This document shows, one piece after another, positions 1 through 5,331 of a stretch of DNA of 5,331 nucleotides. The position numbers were made by a program, and so were the translations under genes. The DNA comes from Balneolaceae bacterium. GTDB taxonomy: Bacteria; Bacteroidota; Rhodothermia; Balneolales; Balneolaceae. The stretch covers positions 1-5,331 of the forward strand of contig SLGL01000132.1 of the NCBI GenBank assembly GCA_007123785.1, read 5' to 3'. The notes beneath the pieces were generated by a model that was not told the DNA's origin, did no database searches, and saw nothing but the letters and a program-made list of their open reading frames with translations. Within the stretch, counting starts at the first letter, position 1, and each line of letters starts with the position of its first letter.

Positions 1-61
1 ATGAATTCTTTATGAAATAAAGTTGAGATGATGTAATCATTTTTGTAGAATACACAAGATG

Positions 62-95
62 TTAAGACTTATTAATTAGTATTAATAAATGTTAA
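62..95. repeat. Four TTAA motifs in exact 10-bp phase
   Basis: TTAA occurs at 62-65, 72-75, 82-85 and 92-95, so successive copies begin exactly 10 bp apart, close to one helical turn. The second and third copies share the longer form ATTAAT, and the fourth is GTTAAT. AT tracts in helical phase can bend DNA or place protein contacts on one face of the helix, so a regulator or nucleoid-protein site is possible. Part of the pattern could come from the high AT content alone. The spacing is seen directly; any function is inference. Confidence 0.45.
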
Positions 96-101
96 TAGTC
101 G

Positions 102-117
102 TTGCATATTTATGCAA
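102..117. promoter_or_regulatory. Inverted repeat TTGCATA-TT-TATGCAA, possible operator
   Basis: The arms at 102-108 and 111-117 are perfect 7-bp reverse complements with a 2-bp spacer. This symmetry suits a dimeric helix-turn-helix regulator. It lies just after the phased TTAA motifs and just before TAACATTG (120-127), a one-mismatch match to the Bacteroidota -7 element, so it could overlap a promoter. It is about 220 bp from the SusC start codon, so a long untranslated leader would be needed if transcription started here. No regulator gene is visible in the window to pair with it. Confidence 0.35.
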
Positions 118-174
118 TTTAACATTGTGTAAGCTGCAAAAAGCAGTGTTCAGGGTATTCGTACTACTTGTATG

Positions 175-184
175 TTAGGCCTAA
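175..184. repeat. Perfect 10-bp palindrome TTAGGCCTAA
   Basis: The two 5-bp half-sites meet with no spacer, and the symmetry stops at both ends (G at 174, A at 185). In RNA it would make a poor hairpin because there is no loop, so a DNA-level binding site or chance is more likely. It lies in the non-coding leader between the TTGCATA/TATGCAA repeat and the SusC start. No function is assigned. Confidence 0.25.
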
Positions 185-319
185 ATAAACCAGCTATTTG
201 ATTACTAAAGTATAAGCATCTGTTCGCTTCAGGAAAGATATTAGCACTTCTTGATTTACATTTTCTTTGCCTGTCCTTGTACTTTCTGTTTTCAGCTACA
301 AAAAAACAAAATAACTGTC

Positions 320-337
320 AGATAGAAAGGAGTATCT
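320..337 (+). promoter_or_regulatory. Strong Shine-Dalgarno in the loop of a small hairpin
   Basis: AAAGGAG at 326-332 lies 5 bases before the ATG at 338, an optimal spacing, and it fixes the SusC start. It is flanked by AGATA (320-324) and TATCT (333-337), which are exact reverse complements. The mRNA could therefore form a 5-bp stem with an 8-base loop holding the whole ribosome binding site. The stem is mostly A-U and weak, so it would more likely present the site than hide it. The next gene, SusD-like, has no such purine-rich site before its start. Confidence 0.6.
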
Positions 338-3300
338 ATGTTAAATAGAAATAAGCTACCACTATTGTCGATTTTCGGGGCATTTCTTCTCTTGCTTGTT
401 TTGAATATCGATGTTAAGGCACAAAATACGGTTTCAGGGACTGTTACTACGGATGGGGAACCCTTTCCGGGGGTAACAGTAACTGTACAGGGCACCAATA
501 TAGGTGCTGCAACCGATGAAAATGGAAACTATGAACTTGATGTGCCTTCACTTGAAGGAACTCTCGTGTTTTCATTTATAGGTTATCAAACAAGGTCAAT
601 TCCCATTGATGGTCAGACAACCATTGATGTTGATTTACAGCAAGCCATTGTTGTCGGTGAAGAAATGGTTGTAACAGCATTTGGAATTCAGAGAGAGGCA
701 CGGTCTCTTTCTTATAGTACGGTAGGTGTATCTACTGAATCGATCACACAAGCACGAGATACCAATGTGATGAACTCATTACAAGGGCGTGTGGGTGGTA
801 TGTCTATTACCCAGGCATCGAGTGGTGTGGGTGCACCGACGAGGGTGGTTCTTCGGGGTAATCGCTCCATATCAGGAGACAGCCAGCCGCTTTATGTAGT
901 GGATGGTGTGCCGGTTCGGGGCAACCCTCAGGATATCAGCCCGGATGATATTGCCAGTATTGATGTTCTCAAAGGACCAAATGCTGCTGCTCTCTACGGT
1001 AGTGCTGCCCAGAATGGTGCTATTGTGATTGAGACACATCGTGGTCAGGCGGGAGTAGTGAATGTAAGCTTGAGCAACAATTTTACCGTAAGCCAGGCTA
1101 ATATTCTTACAGATTTTCAAAATGAGTATGGCCAGGGAACAGCAGGAAACTACTCTCGAAGTTCTGAGTTTTCCTGGGGTCCGAGAATGGATGGCCAGCA
1201 GGTTGAGTTTTGGACACCGAATCCCGCTCATCCGTTGGCCGGACAAACATATTCAATGACTCCTCAGCCCAACAATGTGAGTGATGTATTTCGAACAGGT
1301 TACAACAATGCATCGAACCTGACCGCTCAGATTGGTGGTGAAAGAACCCAGACCGTTTTTTCATACACCTATACTACTGCTCAGGGAATTATGCCGGGTA
1401 ATGATCTTCAGAGAAACAATATTTCGTTACGTGTTTCCAGTGATCTGCACGAAAGGCTAAGACTGGACAGCCGATTGAGCTACATGCGTCAGAATATCGA
1501 CAATCCGCTTCCTCAGGGTGAAAATTTCGCAAATCCGCTTCGAAACACCTATCGTATGCCGCGAAATATTCAAACCCAGCACTATCGTGAATTTGAATAC
1601 ACGGATCCAAATGGAAACCTGCTGCAGCACTATTTTAATCCCGGTTCAAACGGAGGGAATAATCCCTATTGGGTGATCAACCGAAACCTGGATTTTCAAG
1701 AAAGAGAGAGAGTTTTGGCCATGGCCAGTCTAAATCTTGAAATTCTGCCTACAGTTAATCTGATGGTACGTGCTTCGTATGATGGTTTAAACACTGAGAG
1801 TGAAACAAAGCGTTATAATGATTCATATGTAATTGCACCAAATGGATTTTATGCAGTTTCACAAGCAAACAGTTTTGAATGGAATGGAGAATTTCTGCTT
1901 CGTTATCAGGAAGATGTCAGTCCAGACTGGATGGTAAGTGCCAGCTTTGGTGGCAACATTAAGCAGCAAAGAAATGAATCACTTTCGTCAAACACCACCT
2001 CCAATCCGGGTATGACACTTCCCAATTTCTTTGCACTTTCCAATACACAAAATGTGAGTTCATCCCATGGTATCGGTTCTCCGATGGATATCCACTCCCT
2101 CTACGCTTTTGGCCAAATCGGTTGGAGAGATGCCATTTATCTGGACGTAACAGCACGAAATGACTGGAGTTCCACTTTGCCGGCAGATAATCGTTCCTAT
2201 TTCTATCCATCTATAGGTATGACAGCCGTGATTAGTGATCTGGTGAGTATGCCAGACGTTGTGTCTCTGTTCCGCCTTCGTGCTTCATATGCCCAGGTGG
2301 GAAGCAGTGCACCTCCTTTTCAGCTTGTCAGAACTGCAAGTTTTGCCGCAGGAGGGCGAGGTGGATTTATTACACTGAGCGGGACATTACCTGCTGATAA
2401 CCTTAGGCCCGAACAGACTGATGCTTACGAAATCGGTGCAGATATCCGGTTTTTCCAGGGAAGACTGGGTATTGACGTTAGTGCATACAGAACCAATACC
2501 ATTGACCAACTATTTACTGTAGCTCTTCCGGTTGGTTCGGGAGCCTCTCAGTTTTTCACAAACGGTGGAGATATAGAAAACAAGGGTATAGAAATTGCCC
2601 TGAATACGACTCCTGTTCGTGGGACCACATTTAACTGGAATTTGGATCTGAACTTCGGTTTAAACAGGAACATGGTTGTTGCAATTGATGATGAACGCCC
2701 CCGACTTACTATTGGAAGTGATTTTCTTCGGGATGCTGTTATTGAAGAAGGGAGGCCTTTCGGTGAGGTCTACTCCAGAGGTTACGTACGTGACGATCAG
2801 GGCAGGGTTCAGGTCAATCCGAATACAGGAGTGCCTCTTATTACACCTGGCAAAAGTGTTCTTGCAGCTAACTTTCAGCCAGACTGGATAGGGGGTATTA
2901 GTTCAGACCTTTCATATAGAAACTGGAATGTTGGTTTTGTGATCAGCCACCGTCAGGGCGGAACAATCTCGTCGCTCTCCAATGCTGTCACTTATGCCGA
3001 TGGCCTTACCAAACAGACTCTGGAAGGACGTGATGGCGGCCTGATTTTTGGCCAGAATTTCATGACACATGAAACAGCTGTATATCAGGGCACAAGCACT
3101 TCACCGTCCACTCCGTTCACCGCCGAAAATTTTTGGCGTGCAGTTGGCGGCCGAAATGCTCCTGCGGGAGAGATTTTTCAGGAAAGCTCAACGAACACCC
3201 GGTTAAGGGAATTAACAGTTGGGTATTCTTTACCAGAATCGGTTACTGATAATCTGCCGGTAAGTAATATTACCGTGTCATTTGTAGGCAGAAACCTGTT

Positions 3301-3433
3301 CTTCATCTATCGTGCATCCGATCACATCGATCCGGATCTGATGGTCGGTACATCTCCGGCTGCTGAAGGTTTTGAATCGTTCACACTGCCGACAACACGA
3401 ACATTCGGTGCAAACCTTCAGATCGACTTTTAA
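338..3433 (+). CDS. SusC/RagA-family TonB-dependent outer-membrane transporter
   Basis: This is a complete 1031-residue outer-membrane importer. The SusC family takes up oligosaccharides, peptides or other large nutrients together with a SusD lipoprotein, powered by TonB-ExbBD. Residues 1-28 form a signal peptide (basic N-terminus, LLLLVL core, likely cleavage after VKA). Residues about 31-102 form the carboxypeptidase-D-regulatory-like domain (VSGTVTTDGEPFPGVTVTV, then TDENGNYEL and FSFIGY). A TonB-box-like EEMVVTAFG follows at 108-116. The plug covers about 122-237 and carries the family signatures QPLYVVDGVPV (183-193), IDVLKGPNAAALYG (208-221) and NGAIVIETHRG (226-236). The rest is the beta-barrel, including NLRPEQTDAYEIGADIRF (688-705), and it ends LQIDF with the terminal aromatic residue expected for BAM-dependent insertion. 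There is no STN domain, so direct signalling to a FecR-type anti-sigma factor is not expected. Length is normal and no frameshift is seen. It is read first in an apparent two-gene unit with the SusD gene. Family assignment is secure; the substrate is unknown. Confidence 0.96.
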   Translation: MLNRNKLPLLSIFGAFLLLLVLNIDVKAQNTVSGTVTTDGEPFPGVTVTVQGTNIGAATDENGNYELDVPSLEGTLVFSFIGYQTRSIPIDGQTTIDVDLQQAIVVGEEMVVTAFGIQREARSLSYSTVGVSTESITQARDTNVMNSLQGRVGGMSITQASSGVGAPTRVVLRGNRSISGDSQPLYVVDGVPVRGNPQDISPDDIASIDVLKGPNAAALYGSAAQNGAIVIETHRGQAGVVNVSLSNNFTVSQANILTDFQNEYGQGTAGNYSRSSEFSWGPRMDGQQVEFWTPNPAHPLAGQTYSMTPQPNNVSDVFRTGYNNASNLTAQIGGERTQTVFSYTYTTAQGIMPGNDLQRNNISLRVSSDLHERLRLDSRLSYMRQNIDNPLPQGENFANPLRNTYRMPRNIQTQHYREFEYTDPNGNLLQHYFNPGSNGGNNPYWVINRNLDFQERERVLAMASLNLEILPTVNLMVRASYDGLNTESETKRYNDSYVIAPNGFYAVSQANSFEWNGEFLLRYQEDVSPDWMVSASFGGNIKQQRNESLSSNTTSNPGMTLPNFFALSNTQNVSSSHGIGSPMDIHSLYAFGQIGWRDAIYLDVTARNDWSSTLPADNRSYFYPSIGMTAVISDLVSMPDVVSLFRLRASYAQVGSSAPPFQLVRTASFAAGGRGGFITLSGTLPADNLRPEQTDAYEIGADIRFFQGRLGIDVSAYRTNTIDQLFTVALPVGSGASQFFTNGGDIENKGIEIALNTTPVRGTTFNWNLDLNFGLNRNMVVAIDDERPRLTIGSDFLRDAVIEEGRPFGEVYSRGYVRDDQGRVQVNPNTGVPLITPGKSVLAANFQPDWIGGISSDLSYRNWNVGFVISHRQGGTISSLSNAVTYADGLTKQTLEGRDGGLIFGQNFMTHETAVYQGTSTSPSTPFTAENFWRAVGGRNAPAGEIFQESSTNTRLRELTVGYSLPESVTDNLPVSNITVSFVGRNLFFIYRASDHIDPDLMVGTSPAAEGFESFTLPTTRTFGANLQIDF

Positions 3434-3466
3434 CAGTCTGATTCTAACTCCTAAACATTATTTATT

Positions 3467-5038
3467 ATGATTAAGAATAAAACATATCTAAAAAGGACAA
3501 GTTTCGGGCTGATGGCTGTGCTGGCAGTTTTTATATATGCCTGTACAGATTTCGACGAGCTGAATACTCCCAGTAATCAACTGGTAGCTGACCAGCTCGA
3601 TGAAAGCTTGCTCGGACAACAGTTTGCACAATCCCAGTTTCATGGAGTAAGGGGTAACGCCGGGCCCATGCAGCTTGGCAAGAGTCTTTTCGGAGATCTC
3701 TATTCGCAATATTTTGCAACTACTTTCGAAAACTTTGACTCTGATCAGTATATCCAGGTAGGTGGCTGGGCTAATGGTGCATGGAATTACATTTATGCAA
3801 CACCCGGCCCACAGATTGCAGCACTTGTAGATTTTACTGAAGAAAATAATTTACCCGTACTCAATGCTGTGGCGAAAGTGTGGAAGGTGAATATCTTTCA
3901 TACGATGACCGACCAATGGGGACCGATCATTTATTCGGAGTATAATAACGGACAGACATCTGTGCCCTATGATTCTCAGCAAGATGTGTACAATCAGTTT
4001 TTTCAGGAGCTGGATAGTGCGATTGGTGTACTACAAAACAATCTTGGAGCAAGTGCATATGGGAACGATGATCTCGTTTACAGCGGTAATGTTCAGCAAT
4101 GGCTTCTGTTTGCCAATTCGCTGCGGCTTAGGCTTGCAATGAGAATTGTATATGCTGATGAAAGCCTTGCAAGACAACAGGCTGATGCTGCTGTGAATCC
4201 TGCTAACGGTGGTGTTATTGAAGAGAATGCAGACAATGCGTTTGTTTTCACAACTGAAAATAACATGAACCCCATGAACACAATTACCAACTGGGGTGAA
4301 TTCCGGATGAGTGCAACCATGCAATCGGTACTGCAGGGATATGAAGACCCACGGATTTCAACATACTTCAATGTGCCAACCAGCCCAGATTTTAATGACT
4401 ACCGCGGCCTTAGAAACGGACTTACACCGGGACAAAAGGATGCATCGCTGAATGCGATTTACTCAGATTTGGATACACGATGGCTGCCTGGTGGAAATCC
4501 GCCAATTGAAGTTTTAAGGGCTTCAGAAGTGTGGCTGCTCCGTGCCGAAGGTGCTATTCGCGGCTGGGACATGGGGGTTAGCGGTCAGGTAGCATATGAA
4601 ACCGGAATTCGCCGGTCGATGCAGGAAAGACCTGCCGCTGATGAAGCAGGAATAACAGCTTACCTGGCAAGCAGCAATACACCGGCTGACTATGAGAATG
4701 AATTAAATCCAGACTGGAATATTGGCGCACCATCAAATGCACCGGTTGCATGGGCTGGAGATTTCGACACACAACTGGAACAAATTGCCATTCAAAAATG
4801 GCTTGCACTATATCCAGACGGAATTCAAGCCTGGGCTGAAATGAGAAGGCTGGGTGCACCTTTCCTGCCGATCATTGAATCGCGGAACTCAAGTGTTGCT
4901 GGAAATCAAATGATGAGGCGGCTCAGCTTCGTACAAGTTGAGTATGATAATAACTCCGCTGCTACAAATGAGGCCAGAAATCTGCTAAACGGGGATGACA
5001 ACAACGCAACCCGCGTGTGGTGGGATGCCCGGAATTAA
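3467..5038 (+). CDS. SusD/RagB-family surface lipoprotein (SusD-like_2 type)
   Basis: This is a complete 523-residue partner of the upstream SusC transporter. SusD proteins are TPR-rich helical lipoproteins that bind ligand and close over the SusC barrel on the cell surface. Residues 1-25 are a lipoprotein signal peptide, with a lipobox ending IYAC and the lipidated cysteine at 26. The acidic TDFDE after it resembles the Bacteroidota surface-export signal. Conserved-looking family blocks are AVAKVWKVNIFHTMTDQWGP (134-153), VPYDSQQDVYNQFFQELDSA (166-185), QQWLLFANSLRLRLAMRI (210-227), SEVWLLRAEGAI (353-364), YETGIRRSM (377-385) and QIAIQKWLALYPDGIQAWAE (439-458), ending near VWWD (517-520). 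These fit the SusD-like_2/RagB branch better than classical starch SusD. The gene begins 33 bp after the SusC stop with no terminator between, so cotranscription is likely. No Shine-Dalgarno is visible; the start lies in an AT-rich stretch, which is common in this phylum. The ligand cannot be inferred. Confidence 0.95.
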   Translation: MIKNKTYLKRTSFGLMAVLAVFIYACTDFDELNTPSNQLVADQLDESLLGQQFAQSQFHGVRGNAGPMQLGKSLFGDLYSQYFATTFENFDSDQYIQVGGWANGAWNYIYATPGPQIAALVDFTEENNLPVLNAVAKVWKVNIFHTMTDQWGPIIYSEYNNGQTSVPYDSQQDVYNQFFQELDSAIGVLQNNLGASAYGNDDLVYSGNVQQWLLFANSLRLRLAMRIVYADESLARQQADAAVNPANGGVIEENADNAFVFTTENNMNPMNTITNWGEFRMSATMQSVLQGYEDPRISTYFNVPTSPDFNDYRGLRNGLTPGQKDASLNAIYSDLDTRWLPGGNPPIEVLRASEVWLLRAEGAIRGWDMGVSGQVAYETGIRRSMQERPAADEAGITAYLASSNTPADYENELNPDWNIGAPSNAPVAWAGDFDTQLEQIAIQKWLALYPDGIQAWAEMRRLGAPFLPIIESRNSSVAGNQMMRRLSFVQVEYDNNSAATNEARNLLNGDDNNATRVWWDARN

Positions 5039-5062
5039 ACTTAATCGATTAGAATAAATGTA

Positions 5063-5101
5063 TAAAATCCCCGTGCTTTTATGTAGAGTACGGGGATTTT
5101 A
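5063..5101 (+). terminator. Strong hairpin terminator after the SusD gene
   Basis: TAAAATCCCCGT (5063-5074) and ACGGGGATTTTA (5090-5101) are perfect 12-bp reverse complements. Inside them the stem can continue through G-U, C-G, U-A, U-G and U-A pairs to a 5-base loop. The right arm ends in a T run (5097-5100) and three more Ts follow at 5104-5106, giving the usual GC core plus U-tract. The A run on the left arm supplies a U-tract on the opposite strand as well, so it could work in both directions. It begins 24 bases after the SusD stop and lies before the third gene. Confidence 0.85.
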
Positions 5102-5113
5102 CGTTTACCAAAT

Positions 5114-5134
5114 ATGAACAAAAAAAGAGTTTAA
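5114..5134 (+). other. Six-codon mini reading frame in frame with the next gene
   Basis: An ATG at 5114 reads MNKKRV and stops at TAA (5132-5134). It is exactly 33 bases upstream of, and in the same frame as, the ATG at 5147 that begins the third gene. The peptide looks like the basic N-terminus of a signal peptide, and without the stop it would join the hydrophobic segment downstream. It may be a remnant of an older start, a small upstream reading frame, or chance. Seven consecutive A bases (5120-5126) lie inside it. I see no good ribosome binding site for it. Confidence 0.2.
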
Positions 5135-5146
5135 ATCTGTTTCTGC

Positions 5147-5331
5147 ATGATTCGTCTATCTGGTATTTTTTTGGTTCTGTTATCTATGACTATTGCATGC
5201 AGACCCGCAGAAGAGCAACAAGATACTATTTTTCAACTACTCCCTTCATCAGAAACGAATATTCATTTTTCGAATGACCTTGTTTCAGATCAGCAACACA
5301 ACATCTACACAGACAAAGATTTCTATGCCGG
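5147..5331 (+). CDS. N-terminus of probable CRTAC1-like VCBS/ASPIC-UnbV lipoprotein (cut by window end)
   Basis: Only the first 61 codons are present. They start MIRLSGIFLVLLSMTIAC, a lipoprotein signal peptide with the likely lipidated cysteine at residue 18 (TIAC; the -3 position is less typical). A Gln/Glu-rich linker follows, then FQLLPSSETNIHFSNDL (29-45) and NIYTDKDFYAG at the window edge. From family knowledge, this pattern (F-x-L-L-P-S-x-x-T-x-I-x-F-x-N, then N-x-Y-x-x-x-x-F-Y-x-G) matches the start of Bacteroidota proteins with FG-GAP/VCBS propeller repeats and a C-terminal ASPIC/UnbV domain, often encoded beside SusC/SusD pairs. The calcium-binding repeats themselves lie beyond the window, so the call rests on the N-terminus alone. 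The start is chosen because the frame is closed by TAA at 5132 and the signal peptide begins here. A terminator separates it from the SusD gene, so it probably has its own promoter or depends on read-through. Confidence 0.65.
   Translation, partial: MIRLSGIFLVLLSMTIACRPAEEQQDTIFQLLPSSETNIHFSNDLVSDQQHNIYTDKDFYA

Larger units (their letters stand above)
1..337. other. AT-rich non-coding leader upstream of the SusC-type gene
   Basis: No convincing gene is visible on either strand. The DNA is clearly richer in A and T than the coding region that follows. It contains a 6+6 bp inverted repeat (CTTTAT/ATAAAG, 8-13 and 17-22), a 5+5 bp one (ATGAT/ATCAT, 28-32 and 36-40) followed by a short T run, the phased TTAA motifs, the TTGCATA/TATGCAA repeat, a small hairpin (CTGC-A5-GCAG, 134-146) and a 10-bp palindrome at 175-184. 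The promoter of the SusC/SusD unit must lie here or further upstream, but I see no perfect match to the Bacteroidota -33/-7 pattern (TTTG then TAnnTTTG). The best partial -7 match is TAACATTG at 120-127, one base off, with a TTG at 102-104 that is spaced too closely. On the minus strand a reading frame opens at an ATG at 40-38 and leaves the window after 13 codons. It is too short to call as a divergent gene. Confidence 0.7.

Noticed and set aside
3..20. Plus-strand frame ending at TAA 18-20, possible C-terminal end of an upstream gene, with a weak ATGAT/ATCAT hairpin plus T run after it
   Set aside because: Only five codons are visible and the stem is 5 bp. It could be a gene end with a terminator, but the evidence does not separate it from chance.
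1..40. Minus-strand ATG at 40-38 with an open frame leaving the window (MITSSQLYFIKNS), possibly a divergent gene
   Set aside because: Thirteen codons are too few to judge. The sequence before the ATG is AT-rich and could suit a start in this phylum, but no family match or ribosome site supports it. Sequence to the left of the window would decide.
134..337. Riboswitch (for example cobalamin or TPP type) in the long leader
   Set aside because: I could not find the conserved boxes of these classes. Only small unrelated hairpins are seen. A covariance-model search would be the decisive test.
872..1246. 124-codon open frame on the minus strand inside the SusC gene
   Set aside because: It lies wholly inside a well-supported SusC coding region and its translation shows no recognisable domain, signal peptide or low-complexity logic. 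It is a shadow frame, as are the other antisense and out-of-frame stretches within both genes.
1703..1712. (AG)5 dinucleotide run inside the SusC gene, considered as a phase-variation tract
   Set aside because: Five units is short for slippage-driven switching, and the run simply encodes part of QERERV in a normal barrel segment with the frame intact.
1716..1727. Perfect 12-bp palindrome TGGCCATGGCCA inside the SusC gene
   Set aside because: It is explained by the codons for Leu-Ala-Met-Ala in a beta-strand region, and no associated repeat or second copy was noticed. Chance is the simplest explanation.
5132..5139. TAAATCTG as a -7 promoter element for the third gene
   Set aside because: It is one base off TAnnTTTG, but no TTTG lies at the right distance upstream, and it would place transcription start almost on the ATG.

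Overview
The window looks like chromosomal DNA from the Bacteroidota/Balneolota (FCB) lineage. The main evidence is a tandem pair of genes for a SusC-type TonB-dependent transporter and a SusD-type surface lipoprotein, an arrangement essentially confined to this group. The AT-rich intergenic DNA and moderate-GC coding DNA fit. A good Shine-Dalgarno sequence before the first gene, unusual in classical Bacteroidia and Flavobacteriia, makes me lean weakly towards a Balneolota-like organism. That placement is inference.

Layout: positions 1-337 are an AT-rich non-coding leader. It holds four TTAA motifs spaced exactly 10 bp apart, a 7+7 bp inverted repeat, a 10-bp perfect palindrome and several small hairpins. 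It ends in a strong ribosome binding site that sits in the loop of a potential small hairpin. Positions 338-3433 encode a complete 1031-residue SusC/RagA-family outer-membrane transporter. After 33 bp, 3467-5038 encode a complete 523-residue SusD/RagB-family lipoprotein. A strong hairpin terminator at 5063-5101 closes this two-gene unit. At 5147 a third gene starts on the same strand and runs off the window. Its first 61 codons give a lipoprotein signal peptide and an N-terminus like that of the CRTAC1-type proteins (FG-GAP/VCBS repeats plus ASPIC/UnbV domain) found in this phylum.

How the genes work together: by analogy with characterised SusCD complexes, the SusD lipoprotein should sit as a lid on the extracellular face of the SusC barrel. 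Ligand captured by the pair would be imported with energy from TonB-ExbBD. No glycosidase, peptidase, sigma/anti-sigma pair or hybrid two-component sensor lies in the window, so the substrate cannot be named. The third gene may encode another surface or periplasmic partner, but a terminator separates it from the pair.

Nothing here is clearly a new system. The points most worth checking are the organised leader DNA, the framing of the ribosome binding site, and the SusCD neighbour gene with an in-frame stop just upstream of its start.
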